Positions 1-8,482 of a DNA stretch of 64,000 bases are shown here, in pieces; position 1 is the first letter of the stretch; each line of letters begins with the position of its first letter. The stretch comes from a bacterium (GTDB lineage Bacteria; Myxococcota; UBA727; JAUIJE01), in assembly GCA_030431455.1 (NCBI GenBank), contig JAUIJE010000007.1, positions 62,001 through 126,000 of the forward strand. The letters are read 5' to 3'. The notes under the pieces are model-generated. The model saw only the letters and a program-made list of their open reading frames with translations. It did no database searches and was not told the origin of the DNA. The translations under genes and the position numbers were made by a program.

Positions 1-1117
1 GCACGGTGCCGACGACGGGGTCTTGGATGAACGCGACCAAACAGAGCAGCAAGGCCTGGGCCAGGGCCCCGACGATCATCACCCGGCGGCGGGTGAAGCG
101 GCGGGACAGGGGCGCGACGACGGGGAAGGTGACCCCGATGACGACGAACACCCCGGCGAGCACCAGCGCAGCGTAGCCCTCGTCTTTGCCCATGAGCACG
201 ATGACGTAATAGTTCACGCACTGGGCCACGGTGTTGAAGCCGAACCAGTAGCTCACCGTCCCGAGCAAGAACCACCGCAGTTGGCTCGACTTCAACGTCG
301 AGAACAGGTCAGCGAAGGGTGAACTCTTGGAGGGGTTGGGCGGCCGGGTGAACCGCCGCTCGTTGACCGCCACCGGCATCAGCATCCACAACGCGGCGAA
401 CCCGGCGAACAGCGCCGCGAGGGCGGCGTACCCGTCGGCCCCGGCCACAAGGGTGCCGTCGGGCTGCTCTTGGGAATAGAGGCCGAGCACGGCGTTGCCC
501 CCGATCATCACGCAGGCCGCGCCCGCGATCTGGAACACCGCCTGGTAGATGGAGAGCGACAGCCGCGCCTCGCTGGTCTGGCCAAGGTCGGCCAAGAACG
601 CGGTGTAAGGCACATTGTAGATGGTGTAGGCCACGTACCAAGACGTGAGCACCACGCCGACATAAACGGCATTGGCGGTGGTGGGTCCGTCGTCGGGGGG
701 CATAAAAAGCGCGGCGGTTAAGCCGCACAGTGGCACAATGCCAATGAGCATCCAGAACCGCCGTCGCCCGATGGACGCGGTGCTGCGGTCGGTCAGCGCC
801 GCCATCAAGGGGTCGGTGATGCTGTCGACGACGCGGCCCCCGAGGGAGATCGCCCCCCACAGGGTGAGGCCCAAAAACAGCGCCGCGTCGGGCAGGCGCG
901 CGGTGTTGTCGCCCGGGGGCAGGAAAAACACCGTGGCGTAGGTGAGCAAAAGCCGGTCGACCATGACCCAGCCGCCGCCCCCGATGGCGTAGGCGAGGCT
1001 GCGCCACAGACCGAGAGGCGGGATGGATTCGCCGTGGACGTTGCGGTGGACGGGGGGCGCGTCCTGCGCCACCGGCTGCGGGACATGGACAGACGAGGTG
1101 GGCTCGGTCGCGGTCAC
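1..1117 (-). CDS. GPH-family (MelB-like) sugar:cation symporter, C-terminus cut by window edge
   Basis: An inner-membrane 12-TM-type transporter of the glycoside-pentoside-hexuronide/MFS_2 family, expected to move a sugar or related solute with a cation. Translating the minus strand in the high-GC3 frame gives about 372 codons running off the left edge. After a Pro/Val-rich N-terminal tail comes the hallmark loop VVDSITDPLMAALTDRS, which matches the D-x-x-TDP-x-x-x-x-x-x-DR motif between TM2 and TM3 of MelB-type carriers. Further hydrophobic segments follow, and a second basic loop (LSRRFTRRRVM) lies near the window edge. The likely start is GTG at 1117, with TTG at 1135 as the alternative; neither has a clear Shine-Dalgarno. 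The substrate cannot be read from the sequence. Confidence 0.8.
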   Translation of the reverse strand, partial: MTATEPTSSVHVPQPVAQDAPPVHRNVHGESIPPLGLWRSLAYAIGGGGWVMVDRLLLTYATVFFLPPGDNTARLPDAALFLGLTLWGAISLGGRVVDSITDPLMAALTDRSTASIGRRRFWMLIGIVPLCGLTAALFMPPDDGPTTANAVYVGVVLTSWYVAYTIYNVPYTAFLADLGQTSEARLSLSIYQAVFQIAGAACVMIGGNAVLGLYSQEQPDGTLVAGADGYAALAALFAGFAALWMLMPVAVNERRFTRPPNPSKSSPFADLFSTLKSSQLRWFLLGTVSYWFGFNTVAQCVNYYVIVLMGKDEGYAALVLAGVFVVIGVTFPVVAPLSRRFTRRRVMIVGALAQALLLCLVAFIQDPVVGTV

Positions 1118-1267
1118 GGGCGGAGCATGCTGCAAAGCGCCTGCGCAGGACAACCAACAAGCTGCGCAGGTTGGGCACGGGGCGGCCCATTGGCGCCCAA
1201 AACATGAATGTTTTTAGGGTGTTGATTGTGGTCCAGGCCTTGCGAGAGAGCCGGCGGGAGGGAACCT

Positions 1268-1900
1268 ATGCACAAGATGTGGGCGGCCGCGGCCGCATTG
1301 TCATGCACCCTGAGCGCCTGTGTGGCGCAGGAGTGCGCGTACTACAACGACTGCCCCGCCGGGCAGTACTGCGCACCGGACGCGGTGTGCGTCGACTACG
1401 GACCGCTGGGCGACCAACCAGACCTCGGGCCGGGCTGTGTGGCCGGGGGATGCGGCGACGAGGACGAGGGACCGGTCTTGTGGGCGGGGCTGTCCGCGTG
1501 GCTGAACGGCGCGTTCGGGCCCGCGGGCACCTTCGCCGACGACGTGCCCGGCGTGTACTTCGAACAGGACGGCTTCGGCACGGCCCAGGTCGCGGTCACG
1601 CACACGTTGGCGGACGGGGCGACCGTGTTCGCGGCGTTTTCGCTGCCGGAGCCGATGTGGCGGGAGGGGGCGCAGGTCGCCGCCGACCAGGTCCCGCTGA
1701 TGGGCTGCGTCGGCAACGTGGCGTTGCCCGATGCGATCGACGTGCCCGCCGACGCGGGCACGGTCCGGGTGCGGCCCGAGGAGGACGGCGTGGTCCGGGT
1801 GGGGTTTGACGGGGAGTTCACCTTGCCGAGCGGGGAGCCGGGGGTGATGGCGGGGGAGTTTTTGGTCGCGCCGCCGGCGGCGGCGGGGGGGCAGCCATGA
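1268..1900 (+). CDS. Small cell-surface lipoprotein (first of three coupled)
   Basis: A 210-residue predicted lipoprotein. A short signal peptide ends in the lipobox LSAC (Cys18). The mature N-terminus carries the Cys pattern QECAYYNDCPAGQYC, the short Cys-rich knot common on surface proteins of this lineage. A beta-rich domain follows, with no family I recognise. The start at 1268 is preferred over an upstream ATG because GGGAGG sits just ahead of it and the signal peptide begins there. Its stop overlaps the next start (ATGA), so translation is probably coupled. The third gene of the cluster shares both the Cys knot and the layout of the C-terminal domain, so the two are likely paralogues. 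Confidence 0.75.
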   Translation: MHKMWAAAAALSCTLSACVAQECAYYNDCPAGQYCAPDAVCVDYGPLGDQPDLGPGCVAGGCGDEDEGPVLWAGLSAWLNGAFGPAGTFADDVPGVYFEQDGFGTAQVAVTHTLADGATVFAAFSLPEPMWREGAQVAADQVPLMGCVGNVALPDAIDVPADAGTVRVRPEEDGVVRVGFDGEFTLPSGEPGVMAGEFLVAPPAAAGGQP

Positions 1901-2559
1901 ACGCCGGGGCGGGGATGGCCCGCGCCACAATGTGGTTGTTTGGCGTGTGGGGGCTGGCGTTGGTGGGGGCCTGCGGGGTGGGGCAGGGGCCGGACTGTCT
2001 CCACACCAGCGACTGTGCCGACGAGCAGCTTTGCGATGGGAGCGGGTCGTGCCTCGACGCCCCGGACGACTACTTCGGGGTGCAGAACATGCTGTTTGAC
2101 TACCCCTACTATGTCTGGCGGGCGGAGAACCTGACCGCCACCGGCACGTTGTCCCGCGGCGGGCCGGTGACCGACGGGGCGGTGGTCGACACGTTCGACG
2201 AGGGCTTTGGCGAGATGGGCCTTTACCTGCAACTCGCGGCGGACGATGGCCCGGACGCGACGGCGTCGTTGGGGTTGGACGTCATTTTTGATTCGCATCT
2301 CGTCGACGACCAGGTGGAGGGGGTGGAGCCCTTGTTGTGGGGGAACCTGAAGGTGGCCCCCGCGGGCGAAACCGCGGTCTCCGCGTCGATGGCAGACGCG
2401 CACGCGACGATGTCGTTGACCCCGGTGGACGGCGAATCGCACGCGACCGACGTGGTCATTGCGTTCGACGGGGGCACGGTGTTGGGCGAGCCGCTGTCGG
2501 GGCAGATCACCGTGCGCCTCGTGCTCGACCCCACCGCCGACCCGCGGGACGAGCCATGA
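1897..2559 (+). CDS. Small lipoprotein (second of three coupled)
   Basis: A 220-residue predicted lipoprotein with signal peptide and lipobox LVGAC, followed by a Cys-rich patch (DCLHTSDCADEQLC) like those in its two neighbours. The remainder is an acidic beta-rich domain with no recognisable family. It overlaps the preceding and following genes by 4 nt each (ATGA), so the three are probably translated together and may form one surface assembly. The function is unknown. Confidence 0.72.
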   Translation: MNAGAGMARATMWLFGVWGLALVGACGVGQGPDCLHTSDCADEQLCDGSGSCLDAPDDYFGVQNMLFDYPYYVWRAENLTATGTLSRGGPVTDGAVVDTFDEGFGEMGLYLQLAADDGPDATASLGLDVIFDSHLVDDQVEGVEPLLWGNLKVAPAGETAVSASMADAHATMSLTPVDGESHATDVVIAFDGGTVLGEPLSGQITVRLVLDPTADPRDEP

Positions 2560-3197
2560 GCGGGGCACGCATGTTTGTCGTCGGGGTCGCCCTGGTGGCG
2601 CTCGCGGGTTGCGACACCCAAGAGTGCGCCTACTACAACGACTGTCCGTCGGGCGCGTACTGCTCGGCCGAGGGGGCATGTGTCGCGCAGGCCGCGTCTG
2701 ACCAAGCCTCGTCGAGCCTGGGGGTCGAGCTGCCCGCGGGCGGCAATGGCACTGCATCGTCCGGGGCGGTGGCCGAAGACGGCCGCTACCTGCGCGGCAC
2801 CTTCGGGGCCGCGGGCACCTTCTCCGACCGCGCGCCCACGGTAGTGCTCAACGGGGGCCCGTGGCCGCAACAAATGCTCGAACACAACCTGCCCGACGGG
2901 GGCCGGGTGTTCGCGGTGCTCGGGCTCGGGCCGGCCGCGTTCACCGACGGGGGGCTGTTCGACGGGGCCGAGGTCGCGATGATGGGTTGCTCCCAAGCGC
3001 CCGACGCGGCCGATGATGTGCTCGACGCCGCGCCGGTGTTCGGCTGGGTCGATGTCTGGCCCCACGGGGACGGGGAGGCCACGATCACCTTTGAGGGGGC
3101 GTTCGAGTTGCCCGACGGGACCGACGCGGACCTCGCCGGACAGTTCATCGGTTGGGTGCCGCCCGGCGGGGCCCCGGGGGGCGGCGGCGGCGACTGA
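2556..3197 (+). CDS. Small lipoprotein (third of three coupled)
   Basis: A 213-residue predicted lipoprotein (lipobox LAGC). Directly after it comes QECAYYNDCPSGAYC, nearly identical to the motif in the first gene of this cluster. The downstream domain also follows the first gene's layout (RGTFGAAGTF versus NGAFGPAGTF; MMGCSQ versus LMGCVG). The pair therefore looks like an old duplication with the middle gene inserted between them. The start at 2556 forms an ATGA overlap with the middle gene and is chosen over longer in-frame starts lying inside that gene. The C-terminus ends in a Gly-rich tail. No enzymatic motif is visible. Confidence 0.75.
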   Translation: MSGARMFVVGVALVALAGCDTQECAYYNDCPSGAYCSAEGACVAQAASDQASSSLGVELPAGGNGTASSGAVAEDGRYLRGTFGAAGTFSDRAPTVVLNGGPWPQQMLEHNLPDGGRVFAVLGLGPAAFTDGGLFDGAEVAMMGCSQAPDAADDVLDAAPVFGWVDVWPHGDGEATITFEGAFELPDGTDADLAGQFIGWVPPGGAPGGGGGD

Positions 3198-3246
3198 CCC
3201 GCGGGACCGCGCGCCCGCGCCGGGGCTTACACGGTATGTTGGGCCG

Positions 3247-4641
3247 ATGGGGCGCGGGTGGGCTTTTCTGTTGGTGGGCGTGGTGCTGTGCGGGTGCCGG
3301 GCCGACCCCCCGCCGTTGCCGCGGCCGGCGACGTCGCGGCACGTGGTGGTCCTCGTGCACGGCATCTTCGGGGACGCGTCACATTTTGGCCGAACCCGGG
3401 ACGCGCTGCTGCGTCACCTCGTCGAGGACGGGGTGCGGCACGAGGTGTTGCCCTTCGAATACGACACGTTCGACGCGCGCAAGAGAATCGAAGACTTCGC
3501 CATCGACCTCGACGGGGCGCTCGCGCACCTGGCCTTGCGGGGCGACGACCGGGTCTCGTTTGTGGCCCACTCCCAAGGCGGCTTGGTGGTGCTCGCGTGG
3601 ATGGGCCACGCCTGGCACGGCGACCCCGGTTTTCATCCCGACCTGCTGCCGCGGGTCGACGCGTTCGTGACCCTCGCGACCCCGTTTTGGGGCAGCAAGC
3701 TTGCCACCTTTACGCGGCACTTTGAGCCCCAGGCCACCCGGGGGCAGGGCGCGCCGCTGCAGCCGTCGTCGGCCCAGCTCACAGGCATGACGTTGGGCTC
3801 GGCCCAGGTCGAGACCTTCCGCGCCGCGGGCATGGCGGTGGCGAACAACGGGCGGCCCGCGCCGCTGGCCCAGATGCGGCCCCTCGCCATCGGCGGGTAC
3901 GTGGAATGGCTCAAGGTGGCGGCGTGGTTTTCCGCGGGCGAAGAAGCGTTCGAGGACGACACCGCGGTGTTGCTGCCCAGCTCACGCCCGGATTTTTTCC
4001 ATCTCGTCGTCGACGAGGGCGCGCTCGGGCCCGACCGCGAGGTCGCCGCGGCCGCGTTCGGTCATGCCGATTTGGCCCCCTACCGGGTGGTCAACGCAAT
4101 TCACTTGTCCCCCACGGTGGATGTGCCCCAGCTGTCGCCCGGCATCGCCCAGACCCCGGCGCGCTGCCTCGACGAGGTGGAGGGCTGTCACCCCGCGTTT
4201 CCGCTGGTGCTCGCCCACCTCCTGGGCCGGCCGGTGCCCGACGATCGGGGCACCTTGGTGGCGATGACCGCGTTCATGCTCGAGGTCGTGGCCGAGGACG
4301 CGCACGGTGAGCCGGTCTCGGATCTGGCCGTCCGCCCGGTGGACGGGCCGGCCCGCGACGACGGAGTGGCCGTCCACATCGCGCGCCAGTGGGAGATTTA
4401 CGGGGCGCTGACCAGTCCACTCGCCGGCCGGCGGGGGGTGGCGTACTACTTTTCGGGAACCGTGACCGGGGCCGGGCGGCCGCACCAAGACCCGCCGTTT
4501 GCCCCCGCGTCGGTGCGGCTGGAGATCACCGCGGCCGGCCACGCGCCGCTTCGTGTGAATTGTCCGGTCCGGCCCACCGAGAGCACGTATCTGCGCGTCA
4601 TCCTGCAAGATGGCCCTGACGGTGCGCAAAAGGCACGTTAA
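3247..4641 (+). CDS. Lipoprotein alpha/beta hydrolase (lipase/esterase-like)
   Basis: A 464-residue predicted lipoprotein (signal peptide, lipobox VLCGC) with an alpha/beta-hydrolase fold. HVVVLVHGIFGD (about residues 38-49) gives the oxyanion-loop HG motif. FVAHSQGGLVV (about residues 108-118) is the nucleophile elbow G/A-x-S-x-G with Ser as catalytic residue. A conserved LATPFWGS follows, as in triacylglycerol lipases and PGAP1-type esterases. The likely substrate is a lipid or ester at the outer membrane, but this is unproven. The C-terminal 100 residues form a beta-rich extension beyond the usual hydrolase core. The ATG at 3247 lacks a Shine-Dalgarno, and TATGTT ends exactly 6 nt upstream, so a leaderless transcript is likely. 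Confidence 0.82.
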   Translation: MGRGWAFLLVGVVLCGCRADPPPLPRPATSRHVVVLVHGIFGDASHFGRTRDALLRHLVEDGVRHEVLPFEYDTFDARKRIEDFAIDLDGALAHLALRGDDRVSFVAHSQGGLVVLAWMGHAWHGDPGFHPDLLPRVDAFVTLATPFWGSKLATFTRHFEPQATRGQGAPLQPSSAQLTGMTLGSAQVETFRAAGMAVANNGRPAPLAQMRPLAIGGYVEWLKVAAWFSAGEEAFEDDTAVLLPSSRPDFFHLVVDEGALGPDREVAAAAFGHADLAPYRVVNAIHLSPTVDVPQLSPGIAQTPARCLDEVEGCHPAFPLVLAHLLGRPVPDDRGTLVAMTAFMLEVVAEDAHGEPVSDLAVRPVDGPARDDGVAVHIARQWEIYGALTSPLAGRRGVAYYFSGTVTGAGRPHQDPPFAPASVRLEITAAGHAPLRVNCPVRPTESTYLRVILQDGPDGAQKAR

Positions 4642-4662
4642 GGTCGCTTTTCGGAGTGCGAC

Positions 4663-5442
4663 ATGGCCCTGTTCGACCGGCTCGAGCGCAAATACCCGCG
4701 GCTCGGCATCGAAAATCTCACCGTCTACCTCGTGATCGGCCAAGCGATCTTCTTCGCCGCGAGCTACGTCGACCCGCGCTTCGTCGACTACATCGCCCTG
4801 GTGCCCAACAAGGTGCTCCACGGGGAGGTCTGGCGCCTGCTCACCTTCGCCATCGTGCCGCCCCAGACCAACGTGGTGTTCGCGTTTTTTGCCCTGTACC
4901 TGTTCTGGCTGTTCGGCACCGCCCTCGAGCAGCTGTGGGGCAAGTTCAAGTACACCTGGTACCTCGGCCTCGCCTACGTGCTCACCATCGCGGTGGCGTT
5001 TACGTTCCCCGAGCTCGCCACCACCAACCTCTATCTCGAGAGCACGGTGTTTTTGGCGTTCGCGTTCTTGTTCCCCGACTACGAGTTGCTCATCTACTTC
5101 ATCTTGCCGGTCAAGGTGCGGTGGCTCGCGTGGCTGACCTGGGCGATGTACGCCTACAACATGGTCACCGGGCCCAACTACGTGCGGGGTCTGATCGCCG
5201 CGGCCACCTGCAGTTTCTTTGTGTATTTTGGGCGCGACATCGTCGACAACATCCGCAACCGAAAGCGCCGGGTCGACAACCGCCAACAGTGGGAGCGCAA
5301 GACCGCGCCCGAGCCGGTCAAAAAGGACACCATGCACACCTGCAGCGTGTGCGGCGCGACCGAACAAAGCGATGCCGACGTGATGTTCTTCTACGGCGAC
5401 GACGACAAATGTTACTGTGAACGGCACGTGCCGAAGGATTGA
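4663..5442 (+). CDS. Rhomboid-like membrane protein, apparently catalytically inactive, with C-terminal zinc-ribbon-like tail
   Basis: A 259-residue polytopic membrane protein resembling the rhomboid/derlin superfamily: an early hydrophobic helix, GEVWRLLTFAIVPP (the conserved L1-loop WR-LT-F signature, about residues 54-67) and further TM segments. The GxSG serine motif and the catalytic His expected of active rhomboid proteases are absent; the corresponding helix reads ESTVFLAFAFLFPD. It is therefore best called a pseudoprotease. After the last TM comes a basic stretch and a small Cys cluster (CSVCGA... CYCERH), likely a cytoplasmic metal-binding knuckle. The next gene follows within a few nt. 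Confidence 0.7.
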   Translation: MALFDRLERKYPRLGIENLTVYLVIGQAIFFAASYVDPRFVDYIALVPNKVLHGEVWRLLTFAIVPPQTNVVFAFFALYLFWLFGTALEQLWGKFKYTWYLGLAYVLTIAVAFTFPELATTNLYLESTVFLAFAFLFPDYELLIYFILPVKVRWLAWLTWAMYAYNMVTGPNYVRGLIAAATCSFFVYFGRDIVDNIRNRKRRVDNRQQWERKTAPEPVKKDTMHTCSVCGATEQSDADVMFFYGDDDKCYCERHVPKD

Positions 5443-5444
5443 CT

Positions 5445-6257
5445 TTGGTCCTCGACCTGCGCCCCGTCTCGCGGAAGCTGGACGAGCTTCACCAACGGTT
5501 CATCGACGAAGGCCTGCCGCCCGAGCTGGCCCGGGACGCGTTCGCGGGCTTTGACCCCGTGCGCTACCGCGAGAGCGAGCTCGCCCGGGGGCGGGCGGCC
5601 TGGAGCACGCGGGTGCTCGACACCCAGCGCAGTCTCATTTTTGCGGCCCGGTTCTTGGCCGACCTGGCGGAGATGGGCACCAGCGGGGACATCCAGGGCT
5701 TGGCCGCCCGCTGGGTCCGAGACCGCCAGCGCCACGTCGAGCTCGCCCGCCGGATGGTCCTGTGTGTGGGCGGCACCAATGAGATTGCAGGCCGGCTGGA
5801 CATCCCCGTGCGGCCCACCCGCAAGGTGCGCATGCGGGTGCTGCACGCCATGGTCGGGCACCTCTGCGTGGAGTCCACCATCGAGATGCGGGTCATGAGC
5901 GAGATGGCCAAACAGACCGAGGACCCGATGGCCAAGTCCATCATCCAGTTCACCGCCGGGGACGTGGCCATTCACAGCCGGCTCGGCTGGCTGATGTGCG
6001 AGGTGGTGGTGCCTGCGCTCACCGATCGCGAACGGCGCGACGTCGTCGAGAAGCTGCCCGAGGCCTTCGCCGAGGCCGAGGTGCGGTTTTTGACCGGGCG
6101 GGTGCCGGCGGGCACCGCGCGCACCGGGCCGACGCACCCGTTTGGCTCGATGGACGCGGCCCACCGGCAACAGGTCTTCGACGGGGCGATGGACACCTGC
6201 GTGGCGCGGCTCGAGCAGTTGCGGCTCCCCGCCCGCCGGGCGCTTCCCCCGCGCTGA
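5445..6257 (+). CDS. Ferritin-like superfamily protein
   Basis: A predicted soluble, mostly helical protein of 270 residues. Spaced acidic and His residues in long helices (RQRHVELARRM; CVESTIEMRV; GDVAIHSRLGW) resemble the E/H ligands of ferritin-like four-helix di-iron proteins, although the canonical E-x-x-H pairs are not all evident. The start is taken as TTG 5445 because AAGGA lies 6 nt upstream; TTG 5439 would leave no spacing. Translation is probably coupled to the rhomboid-like gene ending at 5442. A five-fold GCTGA pentanucleotide repeat begins two bases before its stop codon and includes it. The exact role, oxygenase or storage, is not determinable. Confidence 0.6.
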   Translation: MVLDLRPVSRKLDELHQRFIDEGLPPELARDAFAGFDPVRYRESELARGRAAWSTRVLDTQRSLIFAARFLADLAEMGTSGDIQGLAARWVRDRQRHVELARRMVLCVGGTNEIAGRLDIPVRPTRKVRMRVLHAMVGHLCVESTIEMRVMSEMAKQTEDPMAKSIIQFTAGDVAIHSRLGWLMCEVVVPALTDRERRDVVEKLPEAFAEAEVRFLTGRVPAGTARTGPTHPFGSMDAAHRQQVFDGAMDTCVARLEQLRLPARRALPPR

Positions 6258-6277
6258 GCTGAGCTGAGCTGAGCTGA
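6253..6277. repeat. Five tandem copies of GCTGA across a stop codon
   Basis: Five perfect GCTGA units. The first contains the TGA stop of the ferritin-like gene. Because the stop lies in the first unit, copy-number change would not alter that protein. Confidence 0.9.
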
Positions 6278-6290
6278 GCGCGGGCCGGGC

Positions 6291-7154
6291 TCAGGCCGCG
6301 AGGGCCTCGATCGTGGCCCGTTTGTCGTCGGCGAAGAACTTCCCGCGCTCGTCTCGCGCGACCCGGGCCAGGGCGCAGTCGTGGTCGTGGGTGAACAGCA
6401 GCCGGCCCGAGCGCGCGATCAAATCTGTGAGCAGCGCGCGCTTCTCGTCGATGAGCATCTCCGGGTAGCGGTCGTAGCCCATGGTGATCGGCAGGTGCAC
6501 CCAGGGCGCGCCGGGGATGAGGTCGCCCGCGAACACCACCGGCCCGTCCGGCATCGCGACCTCGGTGAGCATCAGGCCCGGGGTGTGCCCGTCGGAGTAA
6601 TGAAACCGGTAGCCGTCGCCGAGCACCGGGTGGGTCTCGCCCTCGACGACCACCAGCCGGCCGCTGTCTTGCAACAGGTCGTGCAGGGGGGGAATGAAGC
6701 TGGCCCGGTCCCGGGCGTGCGGGTGCAGGGCCCGGTCCCAGGCGGCCTGGCTGACCAGGATCTGGGCCTTGTCGAACACCAGGCGCGGCGCCTCGTCGGG
6801 CGCGTAGGGGGTGAGCATGCCGCCGGCGTGGTCAAAGTGCAGGTGGCTGAGCACGACCACGTCGATGTCGTCGGGGCGCAGGCCCAGGCCGGCGAGGTTG
6901 TCGAGCAGGACGTGGCCGTCCTCGACCACGCCGAAGCGGTCTTTGCGCTTGGGCTCGAAAAACGCGCCAATGCCGGTCTCGAACAGGATGCGGCGCCCGT
7001 CTTCCTCGACGAGCAGGCACCGGCAGGCGAGGGGGATGCGGTTTTGTTCGTCGGGGGGGATCCACCGTTGCCACAGGGCCTTGGGCGCGTTGCCGAACAT
7101 CGCGCCCCCGTCGAGGCGCTGGGAGTTGCCGAGGATTGAGGTGAGGGTTCGCAT
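6291..7154 (-). CDS. MBL-fold metallo-hydrolase
   Basis: A cytoplasmic metallo-beta-lactamase-fold hydrolase of 287 residues. The zinc-binding signature [10 protein letters not shown] (HxHxDH, about residues 103-112) is present, together with downstream ligands SDGHTPG (His), AGDLIPG (bridging Asp) and FTHDHD (last His). The overall layout matches the N-acyl-homoserine-lactonase/quorum-quenching-like branch of the superfamily, but substrates in this branch vary widely and none is implied here. It is transcribed divergently from the Fur-family regulator with 34 nt between starts, so the two may share control. Confidence 0.88.
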   Translation of the reverse strand: MRTLTSILGNSQRLDGGAMFGNAPKALWQRWIPPDEQNRIPLACRCLLVEEDGRRILFETGIGAFFEPKRKDRFGVVEDGHVLLDNLAGLGLRPDDIDVVVLSHLHFDHAGGMLTPYAPDEAPRLVFDKAQILVSQAAWDRALHPHARDRASFIPPLHDLLQDSGRLVVVEGETHPVLGDGYRFHYSDGHTPGLMLTEVAMPDGPVVFAGDLIPGAPWVHLPITMGYDRYPEMLIDEKRALLTDLIARSGRLLFTHDHDCALARVARDERGKFFADDKRATIEALAA

Positions 7155-7188
7155 CCGATCGTCCTGGGTCGTGTGGTAGCCTCACGCT

Positions 7189-7584
7189 ATGACGGCGAGG
7201 GCCACGCGCAAGACCGAACAGAAGCAGACCATCCGCACAATCTTGCAGGGCGCGGAGCGTCCCTTGAGCGCGCAGGAGATCGTCGACATCGCCGAGCAGC
7301 AGGGCGTGGCGGTGGGGCTCGCCACCGTGTACCGCAACGTCAAGCGGCTGTGTGAGGACGGCTGGTTGTCGAGCATTGACTTCGCGGGCGAGCCCTCGCG
7401 GTACGAGCGCAAAGACCACCACCACCACCACTTCCGGTGCGAAGACTGTGGCAAGGTGTTCGACGTCGACGGGTGTGGCTCGACGCTGTCCAACAACCTC
7501 GAGCGGCACGCGCCCCCGGGGTTCGTGGTCCGGGCCCATGAGGTGTGGCTGCACGGGACCTGCGCCGACTGCGTCGAGGCCTGA
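7189..7584 (+). CDS. Fur-family metal-responsive regulator
   Basis: A 131-residue DNA-binding repressor of the Fur/Zur/PerR family. The N-terminal winged helix contains the usual YRNVKRL recognition-helix signature (about residues 49-55). The dimerisation domain has the His-rich metal site RKDHHHHHFRCEDCGKV and a second structural CxxC near the C-terminus (GTCADC), giving the two Cys pairs of the structural zinc site. The metal sensed (Fe, Zn, Mn or peroxide) cannot be assigned from sequence alone. It lies beside the TonB/lipoprotein locus, which has a Fur-box-like element at 9352-9373, so it is a good candidate regulator. The start has no Shine-Dalgarno; TAGCCT ends 6 nt upstream, suggesting a leaderless mRNA. 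Confidence 0.9.
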   Translation: MTARATRKTEQKQTIRTILQGAERPLSAQEIVDIAEQQGVAVGLATVYRNVKRLCEDGWLSSIDFAGEPSRYERKDHHHHHFRCEDCGKVFDVDGCGSTLSNNLERHAPPGFVVRAHEVWLHGTCADCVEA

Positions 7585-7588
7585 GCGG

Positions 7589-8440
7589 TCAGTCGTTGGC
7601 GGTGGGCGCGACCAGCCCGCCGAGGCTGACCGCACAGTCTTCGTTCTCAAACCGGAACATGCGGCCCGCGGCTTGTTGCACGAAGTCGTACAGCGTCACC
7701 GCCCCGGTCTCGCCCCCGTCGTAACCGGGCAAGGTCGAGAGCGAAACGCCGCGCAGGCTGGTGTTGGTCACGGCCCCAAACTGCGGGTCTTCGGCCCCGG
7801 CCCAGGCGTCGAACCGGAGCGGGGCTTCGTCGTCGTCGAGCCGGGTCCGAAACAACCGCCGCACGTCGGCGCGCAGAAACACCGCCAGGGTCTCGCCCCC
7901 GACCACGGTGAAGCTCACCTCGTCGTCGGCCCCGCAGTCGGTGAGCGCGGCGCGCAGCGGAAACGTGAGGTCGAAGGGCACCACGTCCCCGCCGCGTTCG
8001 GCCCGGCCCGCGAGGCGCACCCCTTGGCCACCCTGTTGCATTTGGGCGAGGTCGCCTTCCTCCAGCCCGACCCCGCGCCCGCTGAGGGTGGGCGGGCCGA
8101 TGCCGAAGTCCACCACCCAGGGCCCGGTCTCGAACGGTTCGCCATCGATGAGCGTGAACTCGTCCGCGGTGGTGAGGTCGATGGCGATGTCGGGCGCGCG
8201 GTCGATGGGCACCGCGCCGTCGACCACCGCGGTGGTGCGGAGGGTGGCGAAGCCCACCACCAAGTCGTCGAACACCACGCGCCACCCGTCGCTCACCGCG
8301 CTCGCGGGCAAACCCGCGGCGGCTTCGTCGCCCCCGGTGGCGATGACGTACACCTCGCCGGCCCCGGCGGGCAGCAGCCCATCGACGCAGCCCCCGGCGA
8401 AGGCCAGCGCGCAGAGCAGCAGGAGGCTGAACCGGGTCAT
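7589..8440 (-). CDS. Lipoprotein of the TonB locus, paralogue of the next lipoprotein upstream
   Basis: A 283-residue predicted outer-membrane or periplasmic lipoprotein (lipobox AGGC). It shares a layout with the lipoprotein at 8483-9334: an N-terminal GLPASAVSDGWRVVFDDL segment (compare GYPASTFADGWAVSFSHI), a central TFPL/GFPV strand before a conserved TDC, and a C-terminal LRFDAWAGA segment followed by a Cys near the end (EDCAV versus GLCAV). The family is not one I can name. It has its own promoter ending at the start codon (see 8447-8475). The context with a TonB receptor suggests cargo capture or receptor assistance; that role is inference. Confidence 0.75.
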   Translation of the reverse strand: MTRFSLLLLCALAFAGGCVDGLLPAGAGEVYVIATGGDEAAAGLPASAVSDGWRVVFDDLVVGFATLRTTAVVDGAVPIDRAPDIAIDLTTADEFTLIDGEPFETGPWVVDFGIGPPTLSGRGVGLEEGDLAQMQQGGQGVRLAGRAERGGDVVPFDLTFPLRAALTDCGADDEVSFTVVGGETLAVFLRADVRRLFRTRLDDDEAPLRFDAWAGAEDPQFGAVTNTSLRGVSLSTLPGYDGGETGAVTLYDFVQQAAGRMFRFENEDCAVSLGGLVAPTAND

Positions 8441-8446
8441 GGAGAG

Positions 8447-8475
8447 TGGATAGCCGCCGCCATCGACCCGGTCAA
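8447..8475 (-). promoter_or_regulatory. Sigma70-type promoter of a leaderless lipoprotein gene
   Basis: On the minus strand TTGACC, a 17-nt spacer, then TATCCA, followed by exactly 6 nt and the ATG at 8440. Transcription would start at or next to the A of ATG. There is no Shine-Dalgarno. Confidence 0.7.
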
Positions 8476-8482
8476 ATGCCGG

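Noticed and set aside
309-1205. Minus-strand 298-codon Arg/His-rich frame
   Set aside because: Wrong frame of the symporter gene; the frame containing the TDP...DR transporter motif has the proper codon bias.
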